Below are positions 18,005 through 27,868 of a stretch of 64,000 nucleotides of DNA, in pieces (position 1 is the first letter of the stretch; each line of letters opens with the position of its first letter). The notes beneath the pieces are model-generated. The model was not told the origin of the DNA and ran no database searches. It saw nothing but the letters and a program-made list of their open reading frames with translations. The stretch spans positions 124,001 to 188,000 of the forward strand of contig NZ_CP033611.1 of assembly GCF_003932735.1 (NCBI RefSeq), given 5' to 3'. A program made the position numbers and the translations under genes. Source of the stretch: Rickettsiales endosymbiont of Stachyamoeba lipophora. Its GTDB lineage: Bacteria; Pseudomonadota; Alphaproteobacteria; Rickettsiales; 33-17.

Positions 18005-20464
18005 ATGGCAGAAGAATTACATCTAACTGAAGGTGAAGATAAGAAGCAAAACAATTTATTACCTGAGAATTTATATCCAGTAGTACCTGTAAGAGATATT
18101 GTAGTATTTCCTAATGTTATAGTATCTCTTATTATTGGACGGGAAAAATCAATAGCAGCCCTTGATGCTGCCATGCAATCTAAAGATAGCAGAATAGTAT
18201 TAGCTACTCAAAAAGATCCTGAAGAAAATGATCCTGCCGGCAAAGATTTATTCCCTATGGGAGTAATATGCAATATTATACAAGTTATTAAGCTTCCTGA
18301 CGGCACGGTTAAAATTCTGGCAGAAGGCATGATGCGAGCTAAAATGCTGAGCATTATTGCTGATGGTAGTTATATTTTAGCTGATATTAATCCCATACAT
18401 CAAGAGAGCGACATAGAGCAAGTTGAGCAAGAGGCCTTAATTAGAGCGGTAAAAGATCAATTTAATTTATATGCAGAACAAAACCGCAGAGTTAATCCGG
18501 AAGTAACTAAAATTATCGCTCAATCATTAGATCCTGCAAAAACTGTTGATTTTTGTTCTTATAATTTACCAATACCTACGCTTGATAAACAAGAGCTCCT
18601 TAATGAAACCAGTTTAAAAAAACGTTTTGAGTTAATTTTAGAGATTTTAAATAAAGAAGTTACTATCATGGATTTTGAGCGCGAAATCAGTAATAAGATT
18701 CGCAATCAAATGGAAAAATCCCATCGTGAATATTATTTAAAAGAAAAACTCAAAGCTATTGAAAAAGAACTAGGAACGGAAGCTGACGATCCAAAAGAAG
18801 AAATTTATAAATTAGAACAACAAATCAAAAAAACTAAACTTTCTAAAGAAGCTCTTGAAAAAGCCACCTCAGAACTTAAAAAACTGAAGATGATGAATCC
18901 ATTATCAGCAGAAGCTTCGGTAGTTAGAAATTACATTGAAACTTTAATTGAGTTACCATGGGGTAAACAGGTTAAAACCACTGCTGATGTGAAGAAAGCT
19001 GAAACTATTTTAAACAAAGATCATTTTGGACTCGAAAAACCCAAAGAAAGAATTTTAGAATATATTGCCGTTTACAACCGCACTAAAAAAATTAAAGGCT
19101 CAATCATTTGCTTATTTGGCCCTCCAGGAGTAGGTAAAACCTCTTTAGCAAAATCTATAGCTGATAGCTTAAACCGTCCATTTGGTAAAATTGCATTGGG
19201 CGGAGTTAGAGACGAAGCAGAAATTAGAGGCCATCGCCGAACTTATATTGGTTCAATGCCAGGTAAAATTATTTCTACTATTAAAAAACTTAAAGTTAAC
19301 AACCCTGTCATCCTACTTGATGAAATTGACAAAATGGGTATGGATTATAGAGGCGATCCAGCATCGGCGTTACTAGAAGTATTAGATCCAAATCAAAATT
19401 CTCATTTTGTGGATCATTATCTTGAGGTCGAGTTTGATTTATCAGATGTTATGTTCATTGCCACCTCTAATTCATATAATTTACCAAGACCATTATTAGA
19501 TCGTTTAGAAATAATACAGGTTTCAAGCTATACAGAAGAAGAAAAACTTCAAATTGCTTTAAATCATTTAATGCCTAAAATAGTTAAAGAACATGGTTTA
19601 GCTAGCAACGAAATTACTATTAAAACTGATGCTATTAAAGATATTATCAGATTTTACACTAGGGAAGCAGGGGTAAGAAACCTAGAACGTCAACTATCAA
19701 ATCTTGCCAGAAAAGCTGTGAAAAATCTTTCTGTAGATAAAAAACTTAAAAATGTCACTATTACTGTTGATAACCTTAAAGATTTTGCAGGACCTAAAAA
19801 ATTTATTTCTAGCGAAGCAGAAAAAATTAGCCTAATTGGAGTTACTAATGGTCTAGCTTACACTGAAGTAGGTGGAGAATTACTTACAATCGAAGCAGTA
19901 TTAGTCCCTGGTAAGGGCAGTATTAAAATTACCGGTAAACTTGGTGAAGTAATGCAAGAATCAGCCCAAGCTGCACTAAGTTATGTTAAATCCAAAGGGT
20001 TAGAGCTAGGGATTATTCCACCTAAATTTGCAAAACATGATCTCCATATTCACGTACCTGAAGGTGCAACCCCTAAAGATGGTCCGTCAGCCGGTATTGC
20101 ATTAGTTACCACTATAGTTTCTGTTATGACTAATATTCCGGTAGATAATTCAGTGGCAATGACAGGTGAAATTACTTTAAGAGGCAGAGTGCTCCCTATT
20201 GGCGGGCTTAAAGAAAAGCTAGTAGCAGCACAAAGAGCTGGCATGAAAAAAGTTTTAATTCCACATGATAACATCAAAGATCTAGAGGAAATCCCTGAAA
20301 ATGTTAAGAACAGCTTAACAATCATTCCTGTTGAAAATGTTGATGAAGTCTTAAAACATGCTTTAACTGAAAAAACCAATCCAACTACTTGGGATGAAGT
20401 AGAGTATTTGAGAAGCCAAAAAGAGCTATTAAGCAGCGAAACTGAGGACTATTTGACACACTAG
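18005..20464 (+). CDS. lon: ATP-dependent protease Lon
   Basis: Lon (LonA) degrades misfolded and regulatory proteins. The N-terminal LAN domain begins [17 protein letters not shown]; a long coiled region follows; the AAA+ domain has Walker A GPPGVGKT and Walker [11 protein letters not shown]; the C-terminal protease domain has the Ser-Lys dyad Ser695 (DGPSAGIAL) and Lys738 ([10 protein letters not shown]). 819 aa is normal. It starts 36 bases after clpX and is likely co-transcribed. Confidence 0.97.
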   Translation: MAEELHLTEGEDKKQNNLLPENLYPVVPVRDIVVFPNVIVSLIIGREKSIAALDAAMQSKDSRIVLATQKDPEENDPAGKDLFPMGVICNIIQVIKLPDGTVKILAEGMMRAKMLSIIADGSYILADINPIHQESDIEQVEQEALIRAVKDQFNLYAEQNRRVNPEVTKIIAQSLDPAKTVDFCSYNLPIPTLDKQELLNETSLKKRFELILEILNKEVTIMDFEREISNKIRNQMEKSHREYYLKEKLKAIEKELGTEADDPKEEIYKLEQQIKKTKLSKEALEKATSELKKLKMMNPLSAEASVVRNYIETLIELPWGKQVKTTADVKKAETILNKDHFGLEKPKERILEYIAVYNRTKKIKGSIICLFGPPGVGKTSLAKSIADSLNRPFGKIALGGVRDEAEIRGHRRTYIGSMPGKIISTIKKLKVNNPVILLDEIDKMGMDYRGDPASALLEVLDPNQNSHFVDHYLEVEFDLSDVMFIATSNSYNLPRPLLDRLEIIQVSSYTEEEKLQIALNHLMPKIVKEHGLASNEITIKTDAIKDIIRFYTREAGVRNLERQLSNLARKAVKNLSVDKKLKNVTITVDNLKDFAGPKKFISSEAEKISLIGVTNGLAYTEVGGELLTIEAVLVPGKGSIKITGKLGEVMQESAQAALSYVKSKGLELGIIPPKFAKHDLHIHVPEGATPKDGPSAGIALVTTIVSVMTNIPVDNSVAMTGEITLRGRVLPIGGLKEKLVAAQRAGMKKVLIPHDNIKDLEEIPENVKNSLTIIPVENVDEVLKHALTEKTNPTTWDEVEYLRSQKELLSSETEDYLTH

Positions 20465-20540
20465 TCAATAATTCTCAAATATTTTCTAAGCAGAGTGTTT
20501 TTTTATTTTACTGTTTAATAATTTATTCCTACAATTTTTT

Positions 20541-20570
20541 TTGACTATAAGGAGAATTCTTCACTTATAG
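20541..20570 (+). promoter_or_regulatory. Possible promoter of the HU gene
   Basis: TTGACT (20541-20546) and TTATAG (20565-20570) are 18 bases apart, 25 bases before the start codon. The spacing and position fit a sigma-70 promoter; the -10 is moderate. Confidence 0.4.
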
Positions 20571-20594
20571 AGTAATATATAGTAGGAGTGTAAC

Positions 20595-20870
20595 GTGAAC
20601 AAAAGCGATATCATTAACGAAATTGCTAAACAAACTGGCATGACCAAAGTCGACATCACTAAAGTTTTTGATGCTTTTGTAGATGCAATTTACGCAGCAG
20701 CTAAAGCAAAAAAAGACGTACGTATAATTGAACTTTTCACCTTAACAGTAAAGCATAGAGCGGCTTCACAAGGTAAAAATCCAAGAACCGGTGCTGCAAT
20801 CACCATTCCGGCTGCAAATGTTCCTAAATTCAAGGCACCAAAAAAGCTTAAAGATGCTCTTAACGGTTAA
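20595..20870 (+). CDS. hup: HU-family nucleoid DNA-binding protein
   Basis: A 91-aa histone-like protein that bends DNA and compacts the nucleoid. It shows the HU start (MNKSDIINEIAKQTGMTKVD, helix-turn-helix dimer core) and the beta-arm region with GKNPRTGAAITIPAANVPKFK, where the conserved Pro intercalates. The start is GTG with AGGAG six bases upstream (20584-20588). It is the last gene of the tig-clpP-clpX-lon block, as in many alphaproteobacteria. Confidence 0.95.
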   Translation: MNKSDIINEIAKQTGMTKVDITKVFDAFVDAIYAAAKAKKDVRIIELFTLTVKHRAASQGKNPRTGAAITIPAANVPKFKAPKKLKDALNG

Positions 20871-20915
20871 TTTGAGTAATTAAAGCAAAATTTCACGCAA
20901 GGGTGAAAAAAATGC

Positions 20916-20943
20916 TTGCATATACTTTAAGTTGCTGTATATT
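20916..20943 (+). promoter_or_regulatory. Promoter of the tRNA-Val/tRNA-Asp pair
   Basis: TTGCAT (20916-20921) and TATATT (20938-20943) with a 16-base spacer lie 24 bases before tRNA-Val. Confidence 0.5.
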
Positions 20944-20967
20944 CAGCATCACTTTAAGTGGCTTAAA

Positions 20968-21043
20968 GGGCGATTAGCTCAGTTGGTAGAGCGTCTCGTT
21001 TACACCGAGAGGGTCGGCAGTTCGAGTCTGTCATCGCCCACCA
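20968..21043 (+). tRNA. tRNA-Val (TAC)
   Basis: Acceptor stem GGGCGAT/ATCGCCC, D arm GCTCAGTTGGTAGAGC, anticodon stem-loop TCTCGTTTACACCGAGA giving TAC, T arm CGGCAGTTCGAGTCTG. CCA is encoded. 76 nt. It is followed 12 bases later by tRNA-Asp. Confidence 0.98.
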
Positions 21044-21055
21044 CCCTTGTAGAAA

Positions 21056-21132
21056 GGGGGTGTAGCTCAGTTGGTTAGAGCGTCGGCCTGTCACGCCGAA
21101 GGTCGCGGGTTCGAGTCCCGTCACTCCCGCCA
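21056..21132 (+). tRNA. tRNA-Asp (GTC)
   Basis: Acceptor stem GGGGGTG/CACTCCC (one G-U pair), D arm GCTCAGTTGGTTAGAGC, anticodon stem-loop TCGGCCTGTCACGCCGA giving GTC, T arm CGCGGGTTCGAGTCCCG. CCA is encoded. 77 nt. Probably co-transcribed with tRNA-Val. Confidence 0.98.
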
Positions 21133-21953
21133 TTTACTTACACCTTTTCCCCTTTCTATTCTCCCTTGTAATTTTATCAAATCTTTGCACTACCTACACT
21201 ACCCAGCTGCATAATTACCGTCCAATTACACCTTGCATATCATTAGTCTCAAAATGAGAATTTAACCTAAGTAAAAAAGTTTTATAAATATTAAATAGGA
21301 AAAGTAGAGATAAAAGAGAAGATATTCATTAAGAAATCAGCAGAGGAGTTGCGTCTTAATTATTCAAGACTTATTTTATTTCTGAAAATATTAAATACTT
21401 ACTAAATAAAAATTTCTCTAAGTAAAACTTATTATAAACGCGGTGGACCTTTAGTTTCGCCTGGATAAAAATCTTCAGGATTAATTTTATTAAATATATC
21501 AGCAAAAGATTAGATGGTTTTACTTATCTTTACAAAAAATTGATAAATAAAATTAATTCTTTAACAAATAATTACTTAAAAGCTTTGCTAGAAAGCACCC
21601 CTCTTACCTCCAAATCCCTTATTCTTTAACTATGTAGCAAAAAATTTAATGGAAACTGGGATACACCATACAACCCTTAGCGTTATTGAGCGCTATTTAT
21701 TATGACTTTTGTTGTTATAACCCACAAGCCTTTATATCTTCTTTGCTATATTAAAAGAATAATTAGAATAATAAGTATTTAATATTATTACTTTATCAAC
21801 ATTACTTAATACCCAAGCCATGGCTATACAGCTAGAAAATATAGTTCTTTATCCTATTTTACCAACGACTTGAGAGCCAAAACATCTTTACAAAAAGCAA
21901 AAAAGGATTTTTCTACATCCTTAACAGCTTTTATAAAGTTCCTTCTGCTAATC
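21133..21953. other. Gene-free decayed region, about 820 bp
   Basis: No intact gene. On the minus strand about 21436-21512 reads as a short C-terminus-like peptide (IFNKINPEDFYPGETKGPP) ending in TAA, with a TAA just upstream in the same frame; this may be the tail of a dead gene. The rest is AT-rich with stops in all frames. It is the first part of a gene graveyard reaching to rpsB. Confidence 0.45.
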
Positions 21954-22588
21954 TTATAAATATATTTCTTCTAAACTTTTAATATACTCTTCAACATTTT
22001 CTAAACCCATTTCGCTTCTGTTATAATCCACATCTTGCAAACTTCCCTCATAATCTTGCAAGCAACACTTACCATTTTCTAATATTACCTGAGTGCCATA
22101 TTTTTGCTTAAGTTCTAATTCAGGAAAACTAAGAGCAACTCGATCATAAAGATAAGCGAAATTGCTTTTATCAGTTTCCCCTAAGGGATAAAGCAATTGC
22201 AAACGAAAAGCTACACTAGCTTAAAACTCAGGATCATGATCGGCATGTTATGCAAGTAGCCAAGCTTTGCTATCGGTTTCTTCTCCAAATTTTGAAATAA
22301 CTAACCATTTATGGATTAATAAGATATCTTTCAGTTTATTTGTATGATTCATCCATCTTGCTAACAACTTCTCTTACCTCTTCCTCGTTAAGCAGCTCAA
22401 CAGAATTCTTTACAAGCTCACATCTTATCTTTTGATCAAAATCATGCATTAGCGTAATTTGTTGTTTTACATTTTCAATATCTTGATAATTCGTAGTGGA
22501 ATTCAGAATATTCAATATGTTTATCTAAAGCTTGATTCCATCGATTAACTAACTCCACACATTGCCTTTTATTTAAATCCAAGCTAAA
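21954..22588 (-). pseudogene. Decayed DUF6624-like gene (two frameshifts, two nonsense codons)
   Basis: Read leftwards in three pieces the region resembles a DUF6624 family protein. Piece 1 (about 22588-22475) holds a helical N-terminus (RWNQALDKHIEYSEFHYEL). Piece 2 (about 22500-22345), in another frame, holds QITLMHDFDQKIR, the family DQ-x2-R motif. Piece 3 (about 22345-21954) holds LIHKWLVISKFGEE, WLLA-stop-HADHDPEF-stop, AYLYDRVAL, and QKYGTQVIL, then a Gly-Leu near the end. The two stops (TAA at 22250-22248 and 22223-22221) sit where the family has Gln, so each is a CAA to TAA change. The 82-aa open frame at its 3' end is a fragment, not a gene. The function of DUF6624 is unknown. Confidence 0.7.
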
Positions 22589-22922
22589 TTTAGCATTTTA
22601 TAGAGATTCTAGATATCAATCGTTTTATTTTTCTTAATCTATTTGGCTATAACTTAGGCTAGAATTTTAATGTAATCTGTTTTTTATCTGGCATGACAAT
22701 GGCTTCCCATATATCTTTAATTTCAATACAAATTTGAAGTGCTATTAGCCCATCAATTATTTTACTTTTAAGCTTTGCAAGCATAAAGAATTTTATAAGG
22801 ATTTTCTTAAGATATGATAGCGTGTTCATTGATTCAATCATTTTCTATCAAGTCTCAGCTATAGTAGTGGCGAACTAAAAAATGTTAACACAACTTAGCA
22901 GAGGGCATTAATACTACAAAGC

Positions 22923-23633
22923 TTAAATATGCCTATCATTAACAATATCTAAATTCTTTTTTACTTTATCTACCTGATTTAGGTTTATGGTTTGCATAGA
23001 CCTAATTTTATTCGGTTCATAATTGTTAGCACAACTTAGCTTATTATCATTATTAGCCTGCTTATTTGATAAGAATGCCCCTTGGTCAAAAGCTGTACAG
23101 GTTATAACTGAGGTTAAATTCTTTACTGTAACATCATGGGTAACATTTAGCAGGCTATTAAGTTTATTAATGATATTCGACGAAGAAATTATTGTAAATT
23201 TTAGTTCAAAATTTTCATAATAATTTTTTATCTGATACCATTCGGTACGATAAACATTTTGAATAAAAAGGCAGCTTGGTTGGCCGATATTACCCAACTT
23301 GCGGTGCTGGTCTTGTATAAACGTGTTTTGTTTTGCTACCAATGAGCTTACAGATAAAGAACACCCACCATCTAATGACCTATCGAATGAGCCACTAGCA
23401 GATACTTTAGATTGTAACCTAGCTTTTAACAATTTTATTAAAAATTTTTTAGAAAATAATAAATCTCTTAAATAATGCAAAGTGCTTAGCCAAATTTCTT
23501 TCCATCTAAGTAGATCTCTGTTCCATTTATGTTTAACAAAAGCAAAAAAATGAACAAAAGTTATTATACTTCCACTTTGCTTATGCAAAAATTTTATTAA
23601 ACCCTTTATCACTTTCTTTTTAGCTAATAACAT
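22923..23633 (-). CDS. Hypothetical protein, 236 aa, low confidence
   Basis: An open frame in the decayed region before rpsB. The N-terminus is basic and aromatic with amphipathic segments; the middle is Ser-rich; no domain, signal peptide or clear membrane segment is recognised. The upstream site is only a weak AAG-type ribosome binding site. It may be a lineage-specific gene, a fragment of a larger dead gene, or a chance open frame. Its neighbourhood of broken genes lowers confidence that it is functional. Confidence 0.35.
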   Translation of the reverse strand: MLLAKKKVIKGLIKFLHKQSGSIITFVHFFAFVKHKWNRDLLRWKEIWLSTLHYLRDLLFSKKFLIKLLKARLQSKVSASGSFDRSLDGGCSLSVSSLVAKQNTFIQDQHRKLGNIGQPSCLFIQNVYRTEWYQIKNYYENFELKFTIISSSNIINKLNSLLNVTHDVTVKNLTSVITCTAFDQGAFLSNKQANNDNKLSCANNYEPNKIRSMQTINLNQVDKVKKNLDIVNDRHI

Positions 23634-23757
23634 CTTTATATCTTACTTGTATTTAAATATGTCTATTTTTATTAACATAAATTTATATGTTTGTAAATAT
23701 TTTAATAATATTTGTTGTGCAAACTATAGTAAAAATTAAAATTAACCGTATTTTTTA

Positions 23758-23786
23758 TTGAAAATTATTTAAATTTTCCTTATATT
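23758..23786 (+). promoter_or_regulatory. Promoter of the rpsB operon
   Basis: TTGAAA (23758-23763), a 17-base spacer and TATATT (23781-23786) form a good sigma-70 promoter about 110 bases before rpsB. The leader of roughly 100 bases contains CTACT...AGTAG pairing (around 23838-23856) and repeated GGTGC, which may fold. S2 autoregulation through a leader is known in other bacteria; whether this leader does so is inference. Confidence 0.55.
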
Positions 23787-23896
23787 GCCGTTTGGGCATA
23801 ACTTGCCTAAATACTCACGCATCAAAAATTTGTGGTGCTACTTGATTAAGAGTAGACTACTGGTGCGGTGGATCAACTACAAATTAAAGGAAAATT

Positions 23897-24868
23897 ATGA
23901 CTACTACTAATCTCCCAGAATTCTCTATTAGCGACTTATTTGACGCTGGTGTACACTTTGGACATAAATCAATGCGTTGGAACCCAAAAATGGCTCCTTT
24001 CATATATGGTGAGCGTGATGGTATCCATATTATTGATTTACAGCAAACTGCTCCAATGCTTCATCAAGCATTAATGCAAATTTATAACGCTGTAAAAAAC
24101 AACGGACGTATTTTATTTGTTGGTACTAAAAAACAAGCTTCCGAATTGGTTGCCGAAGCTGCTAAAAGATGTGGACAACATTATGTAAACCATAGATGGC
24201 TTGGCGGTATGCTTACCAACTGGAATACAGTTTCCGCTTCAATTTCAAGATTAGAAGGTACAGACAACAAGCTTGAGGATGAAGAGTTTTTAGAAAACCT
24301 TACAAAAAAAGAAATTTTAGAACTTACCCGTAAAAATGATAAACTTGAACTCGCTTTCGGTGGGATCAGAAAAATGGGTGGTTTACCTGACTTACTCTTT
24401 ATTATCGATACTAATAAAGAAAATATCGCTGTTAAAGAAGCTAACAAGCTTGGCATTCCAGTAATTGCCATACTTGATACCAACTCAAATCCTGAAGGAA
24501 TTGATCATATAATCCCAGGAAATGATGATGCTACTCGTGCTATCAGATTATATTTACGTCTTGCATCAGAAGCAGCTCTTGCTGGCATCCAAGATAGCTT
24601 AGTAGCCGCCGGTGTGGATTTAGGCGCGGTGGAAGATATTGAAGATTTACTTAATGAACAAGAAAATGCTAAAGCAGATAAAGCTTCAAGAACCAAAAAA
24701 ATTATTAAAAAACCTGCTGCAGCAAAAGAAGATAAAAAAGGTAATAAACCTTTTATAGCTCATGCTTCCAAAGCCAAATTAGAAAACAGTGATAATAAAA
24801 AAGCTGTTACTCAAAAATCATCTAAAAAAGCCGACCAAGAAGAAGCTGAAGTAAACGAAAGCGAATAA
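23897..24868 (+). CDS. rpsB: 30S ribosomal protein S2 with long C-terminal tail
   Basis: S2 joins the 30S subunit late and is needed for S1 binding. The core (about 1-240) has the family start [19 protein letters not shown], the [10 protein letters not shown] motif, and [25 protein letters not shown] (quoted in part). After the core a tail of about 75 residues is rich in Lys, Ala, Glu and Ser, so the protein is 323 aa against about 241 in E. coli. AAAGGA precedes the ATG. It heads the operon rpsB-tsf-pyrH-frr-uppS-cdsA. Confidence 0.97.
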   Translation: MTTTNLPEFSISDLFDAGVHFGHKSMRWNPKMAPFIYGERDGIHIIDLQQTAPMLHQALMQIYNAVKNNGRILFVGTKKQASELVAEAAKRCGQHYVNHRWLGGMLTNWNTVSASISRLEGTDNKLEDEEFLENLTKKEILELTRKNDKLELAFGGIRKMGGLPDLLFIIDTNKENIAVKEANKLGIPVIAILDTNSNPEGIDHIIPGNDDATRAIRLYLRLASEAALAGIQDSLVAAGVDLGAVEDIEDLLNEQENAKADKASRTKKIIKKPAAAKEDKKGNKPFIAHASKAKLENSDNKKAVTQKSSKKADQEEAEVNESE

Positions 24869-24889
24869 TTAGGTAAAGGATTATAAAAT

Positions 24890-25822
24890 ATGAGTGAAAT
24901 TACTTCTCAAATGATCAAAGAACTGCGCGAAAAAACCGGCGCAGGAATGATGGATTGTAAAAAAGCCTTAACTGAAAATAACGCCAATTTTGAAGAAGCA
25001 GTAGATTGGCTTCGTGCTAAAGGCCTTGCTGCCGCTGCTAAAAAAGCTTCAAGGGTTGCCGCTGAAGGACTAGTTGCTGTTAAAGTTGAAGGGAACTTTG
25101 GCGTAGCAGTTGAAATCAACTCGGAAACTGATTTTGTAGCTAAAAACGATCAATTTATTACTATTTGTGCAGATATTGCAGCAATAGCTTTCAAAACAAA
25201 AGCTACAGATATTGAAGTAATTAAAGCTGAACGTTTAACTAATAACAATACAGTGGAAGAAGAAATTACTAATAAAATTGCTGTTATTGGTGAAAACATA
25301 AACCTTCGTCGTATTGGACAAGTACAAGTAACAAACGGTGTAGTTGGCCATTATATTCATAATGCCGCTGCAGAAAACATGGGCAGAATTGGTGTATTAA
25401 TTGGTCTTGAATCAACTGGTAATCAGGAAAAACTATCCCAATTAGCAAAGCAAATTGCAATGCATATCGCAGCAGCCAGACCTGAATCACTTACCATTGA
25501 TGAGCTTGACACTAGCTTAGTAGCAAGAGAAAGAGATATTGCTGCTGAACAATCACGCGCTTCCGGTAAGCCAGAAAATATCATTGAAAAAATGGTTGAA
25601 GGGCGTGTTCGTAAATTCTACGAAGAAGCTGTATTATTAGAGCAAGTTTTCGTAATTGATGGCAAAACTAAAATTAAAGATGCCGTTGCAGAACTAGCCA
25701 AAGAATTAGGTACCGAAGTTAAAATTTCTTCATTCGTAAGATTTAATCTGGGTGAAGGAATAGAGCATCAACAATCTGACTTTGCCAATGAAGTTGCTCA
25801 AATGGCTGGTATTAAAAACTAA
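24890..25822 (+). CDS. tsf: Elongation factor Ts
   Basis: EF-Ts is the nucleotide-exchange factor of EF-Tu. The UBA-like N-terminus carries the signature LREKTGAGMMDCKKAL, followed by the EF-Tu contact motif AEINSETDFVAKND in the form VEINSETDFVAKN. 310 aa is normal for alphaproteobacteria. It lies 21 bases after rpsB with AAAGGA upstream, the standard order. Confidence 0.97.
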   Translation: MSEITSQMIKELREKTGAGMMDCKKALTENNANFEEAVDWLRAKGLAAAAKKASRVAAEGLVAVKVEGNFGVAVEINSETDFVAKNDQFITICADIAAIAFKTKATDIEVIKAERLTNNNTVEEEITNKIAVIGENINLRRIGQVQVTNGVVGHYIHNAAAENMGRIGVLIGLESTGNQEKLSQLAKQIAMHIAAARPESLTIDELDTSLVARERDIAAEQSRASGKPENIIEKMVEGRVRKFYEEAVLLEQVFVIDGKTKIKDAVAELAKELGTEVKISSFVRFNLGEGIEHQQSDFANEVAQMAGIKN

Positions 25823-25844
25823 AATTTAAAAGGATCATGTTATA

Positions 25845-26570
25845 ATGGCAAGCCACAACTTAAAATTTAAAAGAATTATGTTTAAAGTTTCAGGTGAGGC
25901 ATTAATGGGCAACCTACCATTTGGACATGATCCTGTTACTATTCAAAGAATCTGCCAAGATATTGTTGAAGTTTGCAAATTAGGCATCCAAGTAAGCTTA
26001 GTTGTAGGTGGTGGCAATATCTTCCGTGGCAGCTCAGCTGCTGCTATTGGCATTGAAAGAAGCACTGCTGATTATATGGGTATGCTCGCCACCGTTATGA
26101 ACGCTATAGCATTACAAAGCTCATTAGAGGCATTAGGAACAAGCACTCGGGTAGTATCAGCCATTCCTATGACCTCTATTTGTGAACCTTATATTAGGCG
26201 CCGTGCCATAAGACATATGGAAAAAGGCCGCGTAGTTATTTTTGCAGCAGGTACAGGTAACCCATTTTTTACCACTGATACCGCTTCAACCTTACGGGCT
26301 ATAGAAATGAACTGTGATGCCCTATTTAAAGGTACCCAGGTAGATGGGGTTTACTCAGCAGATCCTAAAAAAAATGTTGATGCTAAACATTATACTAATT
26401 TACATTATAAACAAGTTATTCAAGACGATCTAATGGTGATGGATGCATCTGCTATAACTTTAGCACGTGATAATAAATTACCAATCGTAGTATTTTCTAT
26501 TAAAGAACAAGGTTCTTTTGCAAGAGTAGTGCAAGGGAAAGGAAAATACACTTTAATTACAGAGGAATAA
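25845..26570 (+). CDS. pyrH: Uridylate kinase
   Basis: UMP kinase makes UDP from UMP and ATP. It belongs to the amino-acid-kinase fold: [13 protein letters not shown] at the N-terminus, the [10 protein letters not shown] phosphate loop, and [14 protein letters not shown] in the UMP-binding region; [11 protein letters not shown] is the nucleotide-binding signature. 241 aa is normal. AAGGATC precedes the ATG. The usual operon position after tsf. Confidence 0.97.
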   Translation: MASHNLKFKRIMFKVSGEALMGNLPFGHDPVTIQRICQDIVEVCKLGIQVSLVVGGGNIFRGSSAAAIGIERSTADYMGMLATVMNAIALQSSLEALGTSTRVVSAIPMTSICEPYIRRRAIRHMEKGRVVIFAAGTGNPFFTTDTASTLRAIEMNCDALFKGTQVDGVYSADPKKNVDAKHYTNLHYKQVIQDDLMVMDASAITLARDNKLPIVVFSIKEQGSFARVVQGKGKYTLITEE

Positions 26571-26571
26571 G

Positions 26572-27135
26572 ATGACAGAAAACATTGAGCTTCTTAATGA
26601 TTTAAAAAAACGTATGGATGGTGCAATTAATTCATTTAACCATAACCTAAAAGGACTTCGCACCGGCAGGGCCTCTGCTAACCTACTTGATCATATCGTA
26701 GTTGAAGCATATGGCGACAGGCTACCTATTGCGCAGCTCGCTACGGTTACAGTAAGTGATGCCAGGATGCTTACCGTACAGGTTTGGGATAAAACAGCAG
26801 TTAAATCAGTAGAAAAAGCCATAGCCAATGCCGATTTAGGTCTTAATCCCAGCAGTGAAGGACAACTAATAAGAATTCCACTTCCTCCGCTTTCAGAAGA
26901 CAGACGTAAAGAACTTGTCAAAGTTTCATATAAATATGCAGAAGAGTCCAAAGTTTCTATTAGAAATGTAAGACGTGATGTCATGGATGAAGTTAAAAAG
27001 CTAGAAAAAGATAAACAAATCAATGAAGATACTATGCATTCTTTAAGCGACCAAATTCAGAAAATAACTGACGAATACATCAAAAAAATTGATGAATTAG
27101 TAAAGCATAAAGAACAAGAAATTCTTACGGTTTAA
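26572..27135 (+). CDS. frr: Ribosome recycling factor
   Basis: RRF splits the post-termination ribosome with EF-G. Domain I helices and the hinge-bounded domain II are clear: LKGLRTGRASANLLDHI, LSEDRRKELVKVSYKYAEESKVSIRNVRRD (quoted in part). 187 aa is normal. It starts one base after pyrH, with GAGGAA inside the end of pyrH as ribosome binding site, so it is translationally coupled. Confidence 0.97.
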   Translation: MTENIELLNDLKKRMDGAINSFNHNLKGLRTGRASANLLDHIVVEAYGDRLPIAQLATVTVSDARMLTVQVWDKTAVKSVEKAIANADLGLNPSSEGQLIRIPLPPLSEDRRKELVKVSYKYAEESKVSIRNVRRDVMDEVKKLEKDKQINEDTMHSLSDQIQKITDEYIKKIDELVKHKEQEILTV

Positions 27136-27142
27136 ACAATAA

Positions 27143-27868
27143 ATGCACTTTGATACTGAACGCCTACATGTAGGCATGATTATGGATGGGAATGGACGCT
27201 GGGCAAAACAACGTTTCTTTCCACGTATTGAAGGACATAGAAGAGGTTCTCAAGCTTTAAAGGCTATAGTTGAGCATGCTCCTCTTTTGGGAGTTAAGTT
27301 TCTATCTGTCTTTGCTTTTTCTACCGAGAATTGGAATCGTTCTTCACATGAAATAAATGATTTAATGAATCTATTGCGTTTTTATTTAAAACACGAAGTA
27401 GAATTTTTTAACAAACTCAATGTTAAATTAAATGTTATAGGTGCCATCTCTAAATTACCTTCAGATATTGCTAGCCGCATTGAAAGCGCAACTGAAGCCA
27501 CAGCTAAAAATGATGGCTTACAATTGACTATAGCTCTAAGCTATGGCGGTAAAGAAGAAATTGTTGATGCTACTAAAAAAATATGTAATGAGGTAATGGC
27601 AGGTAATTTTGATATCAATAATTTAAATGAAATTAATTTTGGTAATTTTCTCTATGATCCAAATCTACCAATGGTTGATATTTTAATTCGCACCAGTGGT
27701 GAGCAAAGAATTAGTAATTTTATGCTGTGGTATGCAGCTTACGCAGAATTATTTTTTACCCAAACCTTGTGGCCAGATATTACTATAGGTGAATTTGAAA
27801 ATATTATTGAACAATACAAACATCGTGAACGCCGTTTTGGTGGAAGGCTAGCATATAATGAATATTAG
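27143..27868 (+). CDS. uppS: Undecaprenyl diphosphate synthase (cis-prenyltransferase)
   Basis: Makes C55 undecaprenyl diphosphate from FPP and IPP, the lipid carrier of envelope glycans. The catalytic motif HVGMIMDGNGRWAKQR, the FSTENWNRS motif and the IPP-binding IRTSGEQRISNFMLW are present. 241 aa is normal. It overlaps cdsA by 11 bases. UppP further along dephosphorylates the product. Confidence 0.96.
   Translation: MHFDTERLHVGMIMDGNGRWAKQRFFPRIEGHRRGSQALKAIVEHAPLLGVKFLSVFAFSTENWNRSSHEINDLMNLLRFYLKHEVEFFNKLNVKLNVIGAISKLPSDIASRIESATEATAKNDGLQLTIALSYGGKEEIVDATKKICNEVMAGNFDINNLNEINFGNFLYDPNLPMVDILIRTSGEQRISNFMLWYAAYAELFFTQTLWPDITIGEFENIIEQYKHRERRFGGRLAYNEY

Noticed and set aside
19182-19376. 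Second frame inside lon (and similar short frames inside hslU, tsf, frr, xseA)
   Set aside because: Shadows of strongly conserved coding sequence in the main frame.
20891-20908. Small hairpin TTTCAC...GTGAAA after the HU gene as a terminator
   Set aside because: The 6-bp stem is followed by A rather than T on the plus strand, so it is not a convincing terminator.
22659-22841. 60-aa minus-strand open frame upstream of the dead DUF6624 gene
   Set aside because: No ribosome binding site, no recognised domain and surrounded by decay; no support as a gene.
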